DNA from: Sulfurimonas sp. SAG-AH-194-L11
Lineage (GTDB): Bacteria; Campylobacterota; Campylobacteria; Campylobacterales; Sulfurimonadaceae
Direction of reading: 5' to 3'
Length of the DNA stretch: 33,894 bases
Assembly (NCBI RefSeq): GCF_029215995.1
Contig: NZ_JAEMVB010000018.1
Span: forward strand, 1 to 33,894
Shown piece by piece: positions 7,641 to 13,814 of the stretch. Positions within the stretch are counted from its first letter, which is position 1, and each line of letters opens with the position of its first letter. A model generated the notes under the pieces. The model saw only the letters and a program-made list of their open reading frames with translations. It was not told where the DNA came from and ran no database searches. The position numbers and the translations under genes are program-made.

Positions 7641-8900
7641 TTGAAAAAAGCATTAGTTATCTCAGCAATCGCATCAAACCAAGGAAAAACACTTCTTACA
7701 ATGGCACTTCTTCAGCATTATAAAGGGAGAGTACGTCCTTTTAAATGTGGACCCGATTTTATAGATCCGCAGTTTCATGAAAAAATAGCACAAACGCCAT
7801 CAGTCAACCTCGATGGCTACATGATGAACCAAGAACAACTCACTTGGATTTTTAACAAGTATATGGATAAAGAAGTCGCTATTTTAGAGGGGGTTATGGG
7901 TTACTATGATGGTATGGATAAGGGAGCATCAGCTTATGATGTAGCTCGCTCTTTAGATGTAGCATCTCTGCTTATCTTAGATGCAGGAGGAAGCTATATC
8001 ACTGTCGCTGCCGTACTTAAAGGGATGAAAGAGTTCAGAGATGATAGCACTATTAAAGCAGTAGTACTAAACAGAGTCTCCTCACAAATGCACTACGACT
8101 TAGTAAAGAAGCACCTCCTTATAGCGTGCCCAGAGATACAAGTATGTGGATGGATACAAAAGGGTTTAAAAACACTCAGCAGTACACACTTAGGACTCAA
8201 CCTAAAAGAGTTAGATGCACACACTATACAAGAGGTCACACAAGATGTTTTAGAGCATATTGACTTAGAAGCTATGGAGTCTGTGATGCATTTAGATAAG
8301 ACAAAAACAAGTGAGACCTACCCTTTTAAAACTATAGTAAAAAAAGATGAAGTTTGTGTTTTAGTCAAAGATAAAAACTTCTCTTTTGTCTATCATGATA
8401 ACTTAGAGTACCTCCGTGAACTCTACAAAGAGGTCATTTTACTAGACTCTACTAAAGATGAAACTATTACAAAAAATGCGGACATAGTTATCATCCCTGG
8501 TGGGTATGTAGAGACTGAGGATTCTTATGGGCGAATCAAAGAGAGTCTGAACTTTAAAAACTCACTGATACAACATGCTAAAAGTAAAGAAGTTTATGCT
8601 GAGTGTGCAGGGCTTATCTATCTTGGTGAGTTCTGTGATGATAAAAAAATGAGTGGGATTTTACCTATACGTTTTGAGTTGACAGACAAACGCGAGCGTC
8701 TAGGATACTACAAGTGTGAGATAGATGGTGAGATAAAAAAAGGTCATGCTTTTCACTACTCTCGCATAAAAAAAGCACCACAAACAGATATACAACTCTA
8801 TAAAGTCAGTAAAAAAACGGCTAAAGATGGTGGATATAAGCAAGATAAGGTCTTTGGAACTTATCTGCATACTATGTGGCGTTTAGGTCTATTTCTCTAA
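7641..8900 (+). CDS. cbiA: Cobyrinic acid a,c-diamide synthase
   Basis: A 419-residue two-domain amidotransferase that uses ATP and glutamine to amidate the a and c side chains of cobyrinic acid. The N-terminal ATPase half begins MKKALVISAIASNQGKTLL, a variant P-loop, and contains KCGPDFIDPQFH and EGVMGYYDG, both typical of CbiA/CobB. The C-terminal class I glutaminase half has the nucleophile Cys in YAECAGLIYLGE and the later HAFHYSR and GTYLHTMW motifs with the catalytic His. The start is TTG at 7641, chosen because it lies at the conserved family N-terminus and no ATG fits. The 3' end overlaps the convergent minE by 12 bases. Confidence 0.93.
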   Translation: MKKALVISAIASNQGKTLLTMALLQHYKGRVRPFKCGPDFIDPQFHEKIAQTPSVNLDGYMMNQEQLTWIFNKYMDKEVAILEGVMGYYDGMDKGASAYDVARSLDVASLLILDAGGSYITVAAVLKGMKEFRDDSTIKAVVLNRVSSQMHYDLVKKHLLIACPEIQVCGWIQKGLKTLSSTHLGLNLKELDAHTIQEVTQDVLEHIDLEAMESVMHLDKTKTSETYPFKTIVKKDEVCVLVKDKNFSFVYHDNLEYLRELYKEVILLDSTKDETITKNADIVIIPGGYVETEDSYGRIKESLNFKNSLIQHAKSKEVYAECAGLIYLGEFCDDKKMSGILPIRFELTDKRERLGYYKCEIDGEIKKGHAFHYSRIKKAPQTDIQLYKVSKKTAKDGGYKQDKVFGTYLHTMWRLGLFL

Positions 8901-9119
8901 CTGTACATCTATAGAGAGTGCTTCCATGTCACCATTTACTTCTCTTTTTATATCTATGGCTTTTACACCCATGTACTTTTTAACTACTTCTATGATTTCT
9001 GCTTTCATTGCGTCCATATTTGGAAAGGAGTTTGCATTTTGTCGGTCGGACATTATCGCTATTGTGAGTCTATCTTTAGCAGTTTTTGCACTACTTTTTT
9101 TGTTAAAAAAAGAAAACAT
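8889..9119 (-). CDS. minE: Cell division topological specificity factor MinE
   Basis: A 76-residue MinE, the membrane-binding activator of the MinD ATPase that sets up the pole-to-pole Min pattern. It begins MFSFFNKKSSAKTAKDRL, the short amphipathic membrane-targeting segment, followed by LTIAIMSDRQ, the contact strand/helix for MinD. The C-terminal dimerisation region ends ALSIDVQLEK. Its ATG overlaps the minD stop by one base, so the two are probably translationally coupled. It is convergent with cbiA and the coding ends overlap. Confidence 0.93.
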   Translation of the reverse strand: MFSFFNKKSSAKTAKDRLTIAIMSDRQNANSFPNMDAMKAEIIEVVKKYMGVKAIDIKREVNGDMEALSIDVQLEK

Positions 9120-9931
9120 TATTTAAACATCCCTTTGATTTTACTCATCAGTCCAGACTTGAGTAGTTCTACATTTTCAAGTGGTAGTTCTTGCCCACAT
9201 AAACGTGCAGAGATTCTACTGTAGGCTTTTCCAGCTTCAGAAGAGTTGTCAAGGATGATAGGTTTTCCTTGATTTGATGCATCTATAATTCCTTTATCTT
9301 CAGGAATCTTTCCAATAAGTGGAATATTTAAAATCGCTAAAATATCTTCACTCGCAAGCATCTCACCACTCTGTACCATTCTCGCGTCAATACGGTTAAT
9401 GATAAGATACTTCATAACATCTCCACCATCTTTAACTTTTTGGCTCTTAGAATCTAGTATACCTATGGCACGGTCAGCATCACGGATGGAAGAGACCTCA
9501 GGGTTTACAACGATTATAGCTCGATCAGCAAACTCTATGGTATGCTCATACCCTGTCTCTATACCTGCGGGTGCATCGAGAATAACAAAGTCAAACTCTT
9601 TACTAAGCTCAGTAACAAGATTTAAAATCTTCTCAGAATTTAGCACAGACTTATCTTTTGTTTGAGATGCTGCTAAAAATTCTAAGTTATCACTCATTTT
9701 ACTTTTTATGAGGGCTTGTTTGAGTTTTACTTCACCATCCATAACCTGCACCATGTCATATACAACACGGTTTTCTAAACCTAAAATCATATCTAAGTTA
9801 CGTTGCCCTATGTCAAAGTCTACAACAACACATTTTTTTCCATTAAGTGCTATTCCTAAACCGATATTTGCTGTAGTTGTTGTTTTTCCAACACCACCCT
9901 TTCCACTAATTACTGCTATTATTATCCCCAA
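9119..9931 (-). CDS. minD: Septum site-determining ATPase MinD
   Basis: A 270-residue MinD/ParA-family ATPase that binds the membrane when ATP-loaded and recruits MinC. The deviant Walker A is GKGGVGKT at residues 10-17 with the signature Lys11, the Walker B region is FVILDAPAG, and the C-terminal amphipathic anchor is ELLKSGLMSKIKGMFK. The start is TTG at 9929-9931, preceded by GGAG with five bases spacing. This start overlaps the end of minC by ten bases. Confidence 0.95.
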   Translation of the reverse strand: MGIIIAVISGKGGVGKTTTTANIGLGIALNGKKCVVVDFDIGQRNLDMILGLENRVVYDMVQVMDGEVKLKQALIKSKMSDNLEFLAASQTKDKSVLNSEKILNLVTELSKEFDFVILDAPAGIETGYEHTIEFADRAIIVVNPEVSSIRDADRAIGILDSKSQKVKDGGDVMKYLIINRIDARMVQSGEMLASEDILAILNIPLIGKIPEDKGIIDASNQGKPIILDNSSEAGKAYSRISARLCGQELPLENVELLKSGLMSKIKGMFK

Positions 9932-10506
9932 TTTGTCTCCTTTAATACTGGTGTTATTATTATTTCATTATTTTTTAATTCTACTCTATTGAGCTTATCT
10001 TCTAGGTGTATATTTTCAACCTCTACATCGTGAAAGATTATGTTTGCTTTTGGTGAAGCTTTGAGCATCATAAAGTTACCATAACAGCGAATCGCACCCT
10101 CAACTATCTGCGTTACTATCAGGTTTCCCTTGATGTTGATACTCGCACCACTGTTAACGCGGTTTAAAAGAAGTAAATCTCCTGAAATATTTAACTCCTG
10201 TCCACTACGAACAAGTGTATCTAAAACACGAAGATTATCTTTTTTCTCCTCTTGCACTTTTGGAACTGCAACTTCTTTTGGAACTGCAACTTCTTTTGGC
10301 ACTTCTACTTTAGGAGAGGCTTTTTGTGATTTTGGAAGTACTATATTTACTATGTATTTTAACTCTTTTTCTTTAAGATACTTATCTATATTTTCACTGA
10401 CCTCACCTGTTATGGAGAGAAGATGATGTTGGAAAAAAAGATAGTTTTTATCAAAAAAATTTATAAACTCTTTGTCATCATCAAGTGTTACTTCAAGAAC
10501 TTTCAA
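9922..10506 (-). CDS. minC: Septum inhibitor MinC
   Basis: A protein of at least 194 residues that blocks FtsZ assembly away from midcell. An N-terminal domain is followed by a Lys/Pro/Glu/Val linker with a short tandem repeat, then the C-terminal right-handed beta-helix (VRSGQELNISGDLLLLNRVN, then GNLIVTQIVEGAIRCYG) that binds MinD. The end overlaps minD. The nearest usual start is TTG at 10506, but no ribosome site precedes it. In-frame codons continue upstream with CTG at 10525-10527 and ATT at 10528-10530, placed after AAAGGG (10534-10539). That would add LKTKQSS, which resembles the N-terminus remembered for Helicobacter MinC. The true start is therefore probably 10527 or 10530; the conservative boundary is given here. 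Confidence 0.88.
   Translation of the reverse strand: MKVLEVTLDDDKEFINFFDKNYLFFQHHLLSITGEVSENIDKYLKEKELKYIVNIVLPKSQKASPKVEVPKEVAVPKEVAVPKVQEEKKDNLRVLDTLVRSGQELNISGDLLLLNRVNSGASINIKGNLIVTQIVEGAIRCYGNFMMLKASPKANIIFHDVEVENIHLEDKLNRVELKNNEIIITPVLKETNWG
10262..10297 (-). repeat. Tandem 18-bp repeat in the minC linker
   Basis: Two exact copies of an 18-base unit (10262-10279 and 10280-10297), with a degenerate third beside them. They encode repeated VPKEVA in the flexible linker between the two MinC domains. Such in-frame repeats can change copy number without breaking the gene. Confidence 0.85.
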
Positions 10507-10595
10507 AGAGGACTGTTTTGTTTTCAGAATATACCCTTTAGAATCATTTATCGGATTCTACCTTTTTTGTAATAACAAAGCTATTAAAAAGTCGG

Positions 10596-11219
10596 CTATA
10601 GTCTAACTACACACTCTTTAAGCAGTTTTTCACTCTCCCAACCGAGAGTTTTCAACTCACTTTCATCATAAAACTCATCAACATACCCCACACAAAGATA
10701 TGCGATGAGTTGACTATCTTTTTTTGCTTCTATTGTCTCTAAGACTTTCACCTCATCTAGTATGCTAACCCACCCTACTCCGATGTTTAAGGCTCTAGCC
10801 ATAAGCCACATGTTTTGCACAGCACAAACAACTGAGTACTCGCCCATCCTTTTCATACTCGTCATTCCTAAAACCTCTTCTTCTTTAGGCTCATATAAGA
10901 CAGCTATATTTACAGGTGCTTCTTTTATCCCCTCAAGTTTTAGCTGTTTATACAAACTTTTATCTTCAAAAATGACTTTTGCTTTTGCATTTTCATCTGT
11001 AAAATTTCGACTGATTGTCTCTTTTATCGTCTCATCTGTAATGATGACAAATTTCCAAGGCTGAGAATACCCAACCGAAGGGGCACAAATACCCGCTTCT
11101 AAAATCATATCTAACTTCTCATCTTCGACTTTTGTGTTGATAAATCTATTGCCACGGACATCGCGTCTAGCTTTTATAATGTTTAAGAGTTTATGGGCAT
11201 CGCTTATTGTAAAGTTCAT
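10596..11219 (-). CDS. bluB: 5,6-dimethylbenzimidazole synthase BluB
   Basis: A 207-residue nitroreductase-fold flavoprotein. BluB cleaves FMNH2 with O2 to make 5,6-dimethylbenzimidazole, the lower ligand of cobalamin. Family marks are RRDVRGNRF (residues 18-26), with the Asp that separates BluB from ordinary nitroreductases, and APSVGYSQPW (46-55), plus NIGVGWVSI near residue 150. The setting between B12 genes supports this over a general nitroreductase. The minus-strand TATAAT at 11225-11230 lies only five bases from the ATG and there is no Shine-Dalgarno match, so the message may be leaderless. It diverges from cbiC. Confidence 0.88.
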   Translation of the reverse strand: MNFTISDAHKLLNIIKARRDVRGNRFINTKVEDEKLDMILEAGICAPSVGYSQPWKFVIITDETIKETISRNFTDENAKAKVIFEDKSLYKQLKLEGIKEAPVNIAVLYEPKEEEVLGMTSMKRMGEYSVVCAVQNMWLMARALNIGVGWVSILDEVKVLETIEAKKDSQLIAYLCVGYVDEFYDESELKTLGWESEKLLKECVVRL

Positions 11220-11233
11220 ACGAAATTATACTA

Positions 11234-11242
11234 TGATATAAT
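11234..11242 (+). promoter_or_regulatory. Extended -10 promoter for cbiC
   Basis: TGATATAAT, with a start expected near 11249 and a leader of about 34 bases before the cbiC ATG. GGAA lies seven bases before that ATG. No riboswitch core is present in this leader. Confidence 0.55.
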
Positions 11243-11282
11243 CTATAAAAACTATTGAATTAACAATTAATCTGGAATATTT

Positions 11283-11996
11283 ATGGAATTTAAACAACTT
11301 GAACCACCGATAAACATAGGCGACGAGATAAGTCTGAGATCATTTGAGATGATTCATGCAGAAGCAGTAACATACGAAGGTTTTGCTCGTTTTGATGATA
11401 ACGAACGTGCTTTAGTAGAACGTCTCATACACACCACTACTTGTTTTGATCAGGTTATAGACAACATTTACTTTAGTGACAACTCTATGTTAAAACTCAA
11501 AGACCTTCTTGAGAGAAAAGCAAAACTAATAGTAGATACAAACATGATTCGCTCAGGACTTTCTCAGTTCTACCTTGACAAGTATGAGAATGAAGTCATC
11601 TGCTATGTTAATGAACCTGAAGTTTTTGAGATGGCCAAAGTCAACAAAACGACACGTTCGTATGCGGCAGTAGAGTTAGCTATAGATAAGTTCAAAGATG
11701 AACCGATGGTTCTAGCATGTGGTAATGCTCCAACTTATATCTATGCCGCGATAAATGCTCTTATAAAACACAATGTAAACCTTGACAATGTCATCCTTTT
11801 ACTCTTCCCAGTTGGTTTTGTAAATGTAGTCGAGTCTAAAAAATATGGTCGTGAGTTTATGGAACACTTTGGCTGTGAGGGTATCATTTTAGAGGGACGT
11901 TATGGTGCTTCAACTATGGTAGTGGCCTCACTTCACGCAGCATACCGACTCATAAAAGATTACGATAGCGAATTTGGAAAGTACAATGGCAAGTAG
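11283..11996 (+). CDS. cbiC: Cobalt-precorrin-8 methylmutase
   Basis: A 237-residue CbiC/CobH enzyme that moves the C11 methyl group to C12 to make cobyrinic acid. The expected elements are present: an early RSFEMIHAEA helix, the catalytic His in RLIHTTTCFD (His50), DTNMIRSGLS, GNAPTYIYA and FPVGFVNVVESK. The length is slightly above the usual 200-220 because of a short C-terminal extension. The 3' end overlaps the ferredoxin-like gene by 11 bases, so the two are likely co-translated. Confidence 0.92.
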   Translation: MEFKQLEPPINIGDEISLRSFEMIHAEAVTYEGFARFDDNERALVERLIHTTTCFDQVIDNIYFSDNSMLKLKDLLERKAKLIVDTNMIRSGLSQFYLDKYENEVICYVNEPEVFEMAKVNKTTRSYAAVELAIDKFKDEPMVLACGNAPTYIYAAINALIKHNVNLDNVILLLFPVGFVNVVESKKYGREFMEHFGCEGIILEGRYGASTMVVASLHAAYRLIKDYDSEFGKYNGK

Positions 11997-12495
11997 TCTA
12001 GTCAACTCTCATGCTAGTTCTCAGTATGGTGACAACCCTGTAAAGGAGGGTGAAGTTCGCCTCAATGAGATGGGTAGTGAAGTCGTAGAGGGCTACACTT
12101 GTAAACCAAAAGATTATGACCCTAACCGTCCTATCATGCACTACAAAACACTGCTACTTCTTTGTGATGATGAGCGTTGTGGTAAAGCTGGAAAAGACAA
12201 TCGTGCTAATCACCTCAGAGAACTCATCAAAGATATGGGGCTTAACAAGGGTGAAAAGCGAATTAAAATAAGTCGTACAGGATGTTATGGAGCTTGTCGA
12301 TACCGCCAAGTTTGTCAGGTAACAGAAAATACCCAGTCAAATGGTAACTCTAAGAACAATGCACTCTGGCTCAAACATACACATCAGTTTAGCGATGAGC
12401 AGTGGAAAGACATCTTTACAAAACTCAGTGAAGATACGGCTCTAACTGAGGAACTTGATAGTGAAGTTTTTATACCTATGAAAGTGTACGAATAG
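11986..12495 (+). CDS. Thioredoxin-fold 2Fe-2S ferredoxin-like protein
   Basis: A 169-residue protein with a cysteine pattern of thioredoxin-like 2Fe-2S ferredoxins: C-x4-C in LLCDDERCGK and C-x3-C in SRTGCYGACRYRQVC, with a fifth Cys close by. Residues 1-50 form a polar N-terminal extension. The ATG at 11986 is preceded by GGAAAG at four bases. A TTG at 11974 is also in frame but lacks a ribosome site. It overlaps cbiC and sits in a run of corrin genes, so it probably delivers electrons in the pathway, for example to a reductase or a cobalt-reducing step. The partner is inferred, not seen. Confidence 0.75.
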   Translation: MASSLVNSHASSQYGDNPVKEGEVRLNEMGSEVVEGYTCKPKDYDPNRPIMHYKTLLLLCDDERCGKAGKDNRANHLRELIKDMGLNKGEKRIKISRTGCYGACRYRQVCQVTENTQSNGNSKNNALWLKHTHQFSDEQWKDIFTKLSEDTALTEELDSEVFIPMKVYE

Positions 12496-12512
12496 AGTAT
12501 AATATGTAAAAG

Positions 12513-12529
12513 TATTGCATAATGCAATA
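12513..12529. repeat. 17-base palindrome after the ferredoxin gene
   Basis: TATTGCAT-A-ATGCAATA is a perfect inverted repeat in the 124-base gap between the ferredoxin-like gene and the 68-residue orphan. No T-run follows on either strand, so it is not a standard terminator; an operator is possible. The rest of this gap is AT-rich with nothing else recognisable. Confidence 0.4.
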
Positions 12530-12619
12530 AAATCTACAAAACATATTTTTTTAACTATCATTTTTTAAATAAGTCATAAGTCAAAGTCTAAATAATTTTA
12601 TATATTAAGGAATATCATT

Positions 12620-12826
12620 TTGGATAATATAATGATTGTTACTACAGATACTACGGTTGTTGGTTTTATTAATTCTCACAATGAACTAGAATATACAGAA
12701 TATAAAGCTTACGATGGTGGGTGTATAGAACTTGACACTACAAAGAATTATACAAAAGAAGAATTAACTGATATATTAGCTTCTTTTATTAATCTAAATA
12801 AAGAAGCTATAGAAGTTTTTAGTTAA
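12620..12826 (+). CDS. 68-residue orphan protein
   Basis: A short acidic protein that I do not recognise. The product reads MDNIMIVTTDTTVVGFINSH and ends KEAIEVFS, with a predicted strand-rich first half and a helical second half (TKEELTDILASFINLNKEA). The start is TTG at 12620 with AAGGA eight bases upstream; an ATG at 12632 would give 64 residues. There is no signal peptide or membrane segment. Base composition is visibly more AT-rich than the flanking cbi genes and matches the next two genes, so it is probably part of the same acquired cassette. Whether it works with them is unknown. Confidence 0.55.
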   Translation: MDNIMIVTTDTTVVGFINSHNELEYTEYKAYDGGCIELDTTKNYTKEELTDILASFINLNKEAIEVFS

Positions 12827-12881
12827 ATTTTTACTTATCTTATTATAAGTTTGGAGCAATTTATTTCACAAAAGCTATTTG

Positions 12882-12919
12882 ATACATATTGTATGTTGAT
12901 CAAAACATACAATATGTAT
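12882..12919. promoter_or_regulatory. Paired palindromic operators upstream of the XRE gene
   Basis: A perfect 16-base inverted repeat (12882-12897 and 12904-12919) with a six-base spacer GATCAA. Each arm holds its own dyad, ACATA-TTG-TATGT (12884-12896) and ACATA-CAA-TATGT (12905-12917), centred 21 bases apart, about two helical turns. The right one overlaps the -10 box of the regulator gene. Two such in-phase sites are the usual arrangement for a dimeric autoregulator, notably the controller proteins of restriction-modification systems. Confidence 0.75.
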
Positions 12920-12922
12920 ACT
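12917..12922 (+). promoter_or_regulatory. -10 box giving a probable leaderless message
   Basis: TATACT ends seven bases before the ATG at 12930, so transcription should begin at or next to the start codon. No properly spaced Shine-Dalgarno exists: AGGGA lies one base from the ATG. Leaderless messages are common for restriction controller genes. Confidence 0.55.
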
Positions 12923-12929
12923 ATAGGGA

Positions 12930-13199
12930 ATGATAAATAAATATTTAATTGTAGAATTTGGTTTAAAAATTAGAAAGTTAAGAGATAAAAAAGGTATTAG
13001 TCAAGAAGAACTATCTTTTATTACTGGTTTTCACAGAACATATATTGGAATGATTGAAAGGGGTGAACGGAATATTTCTCTTACGAACATGGCTGTTTTT
13101 GCTAAAGTATTTGAGTTAAATCTTTCTGCATTGCTTGACTTTGAGACACTAAATACTTTTGAAAAATACCAAACTAAAATTCAAAATAATGTCAAGTAA
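12930..13199 (+). CDS. XRE-family transcriptional regulator (controller-like)
   Basis: An 89-residue single-domain DNA-binding protein. The helix-turn-helix covers about residues 10-68: LRDKKGISQEEL, then SFITGFHRTYIGMIERGERN as turn and recognition helix, then LAL-type packing in MAVFAKVFELNLSALL. The size and lack of an effector domain match restriction-modification controller (C) proteins and small phage-type repressors. It likely binds the paired palindromes just upstream and regulates itself and the next gene, whose start codon lies within its last codons. No methyltransferase gene is nearby. Confidence 0.8.
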   Translation: MINKYLIVEFGLKIRKLRDKKGISQEELSFITGFHRTYIGMIERGERNISLTNMAVFAKVFELNLSALLDFETLNTFEKYQTKIQNNVK

Positions 13200-13659
13200 A
13201 CATTCATTTACATTGACATTGTCAAATAACATTACAGAAAAAGAAGGTATTATTTTTCTTTTAGATAACCAAACAGGATTTTTTAAAATTGACCTAGAAA
13301 CAAAAAAAGAATTACTTGACATATTAAAAATAGAAAGAAGGTACTTGCAGTCTTTTGATTTAATATATATTCCTGACATGGTCGGGAAAACAATTAATTC
13401 AGATTTTTTAAAAACTAGCTTAGAAGATATTATATTTGTAGAATTAAAAACTACCAAAAAATATTTACCTAATAATCCTAAAGGATTCTTTTTTGGTGCA
13501 ACGGAAAATGAATTCAACTTTGGAAAAATACTTAAAAATAGATTTTTATTCTGTTTTGTAACTTTAAATGAGAAGGCACCTTCTTTTGTCTTATTAAGTA
13601 TAGAAGAACTTGATAAAATAATTAAAAATAAACGGATACAATATCAGATAAATTTGTAG
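13189..13659 (+). CDS. Small PD-(D/E)XK nuclease-like protein
   Basis: A 156-residue protein starting at ATG 13189, which overlaps the regulator stop by 11 bases and so is probably translated with it. I do not recognise a named family, but the middle shows a PD-(D/E)XK-like layout: a helix (TKKELLDILKIERRYLQ), a strand with an Asp (SFDLIYIPD, Asp57 and Asp63), then a strand with Glu-x-Lys (FVELKTTKK, Glu85 and Lys87). A conserved-looking FFFGATENEFNFG and FLFCFVTL follow, similar in arrangement to NO VEIN/DUF3883 restriction-like domains. Codons are AT-rich compared with cbiD. Function as a nuclease is inference. If active, the absence of a methyltransferase would need explaining. Confidence 0.6.
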   Translation: MSSKHSFTLTLSNNITEKEGIIFLLDNQTGFFKIDLETKKELLDILKIERRYLQSFDLIYIPDMVGKTINSDFLKTSLEDIIFVELKTTKKYLPNNPKGFFFGATENEFNFGKILKNRFLFCFVTLNEKAPSFVLLSIEELDKIIKNKRIQYQINL

Positions 13660-13702
13660 TTAGAATTTATTTAAGTAAATTATCAAAATAATCCCAAACC
13701 TC

Positions 13703-13708
13703 TATAAT
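13703..13708 (+). promoter_or_regulatory. -10 box for the cbiD operon
   Basis: TATAAT with a start expected near 13715, leaving a leader of about 100 bases before cbiD. CCTCT (13699-13703) could pair with AGAGG (13718-13722). A weak hairpin AAAAGTT/AACTTTT lies at 13774-13795. No cobalamin riboswitch core is found in this leader. Confidence 0.4.
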
Positions 13709-13814
13709 TCAAAAGGCAGAGGTAATGATTCTTTAGGTAACAATATAGTAAAGCAGTATTTTTGGCTTAACAAAAAAGTTTTTATAAGAACTTTTAATTA
13801 AAGATAGGTAACTT

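Noticed and set aside
12833..12850. Terminator after the 68-residue orphan
   Set aside because: ACTTAT/ATAAGT gives only a six-base AT-rich stem with TTGG after it, not a T-run.
13149..13517. Minus-strand open frame of 122 codons
   Set aside because: It is antisense to the overlapping xre and nuclease-like genes, which have a coupled start and a domain-like layout. The antisense product is hydrophobic low-complexity without motifs.
13774..13795. Rho-independent terminator after the nuclease-like gene
   Set aside because: The seven-base stem is all A/T except one G-C pair, and no T-run follows, so it is too weak to call.
13699..13814. Second cobalamin riboswitch ahead of cbiD
   Set aside because: The leader has two weak hairpins but none of the conserved core motifs (GGTGxAAATCC, CCCGxAACTGT, AGxCAGxxxACC) found at 2675-2757.
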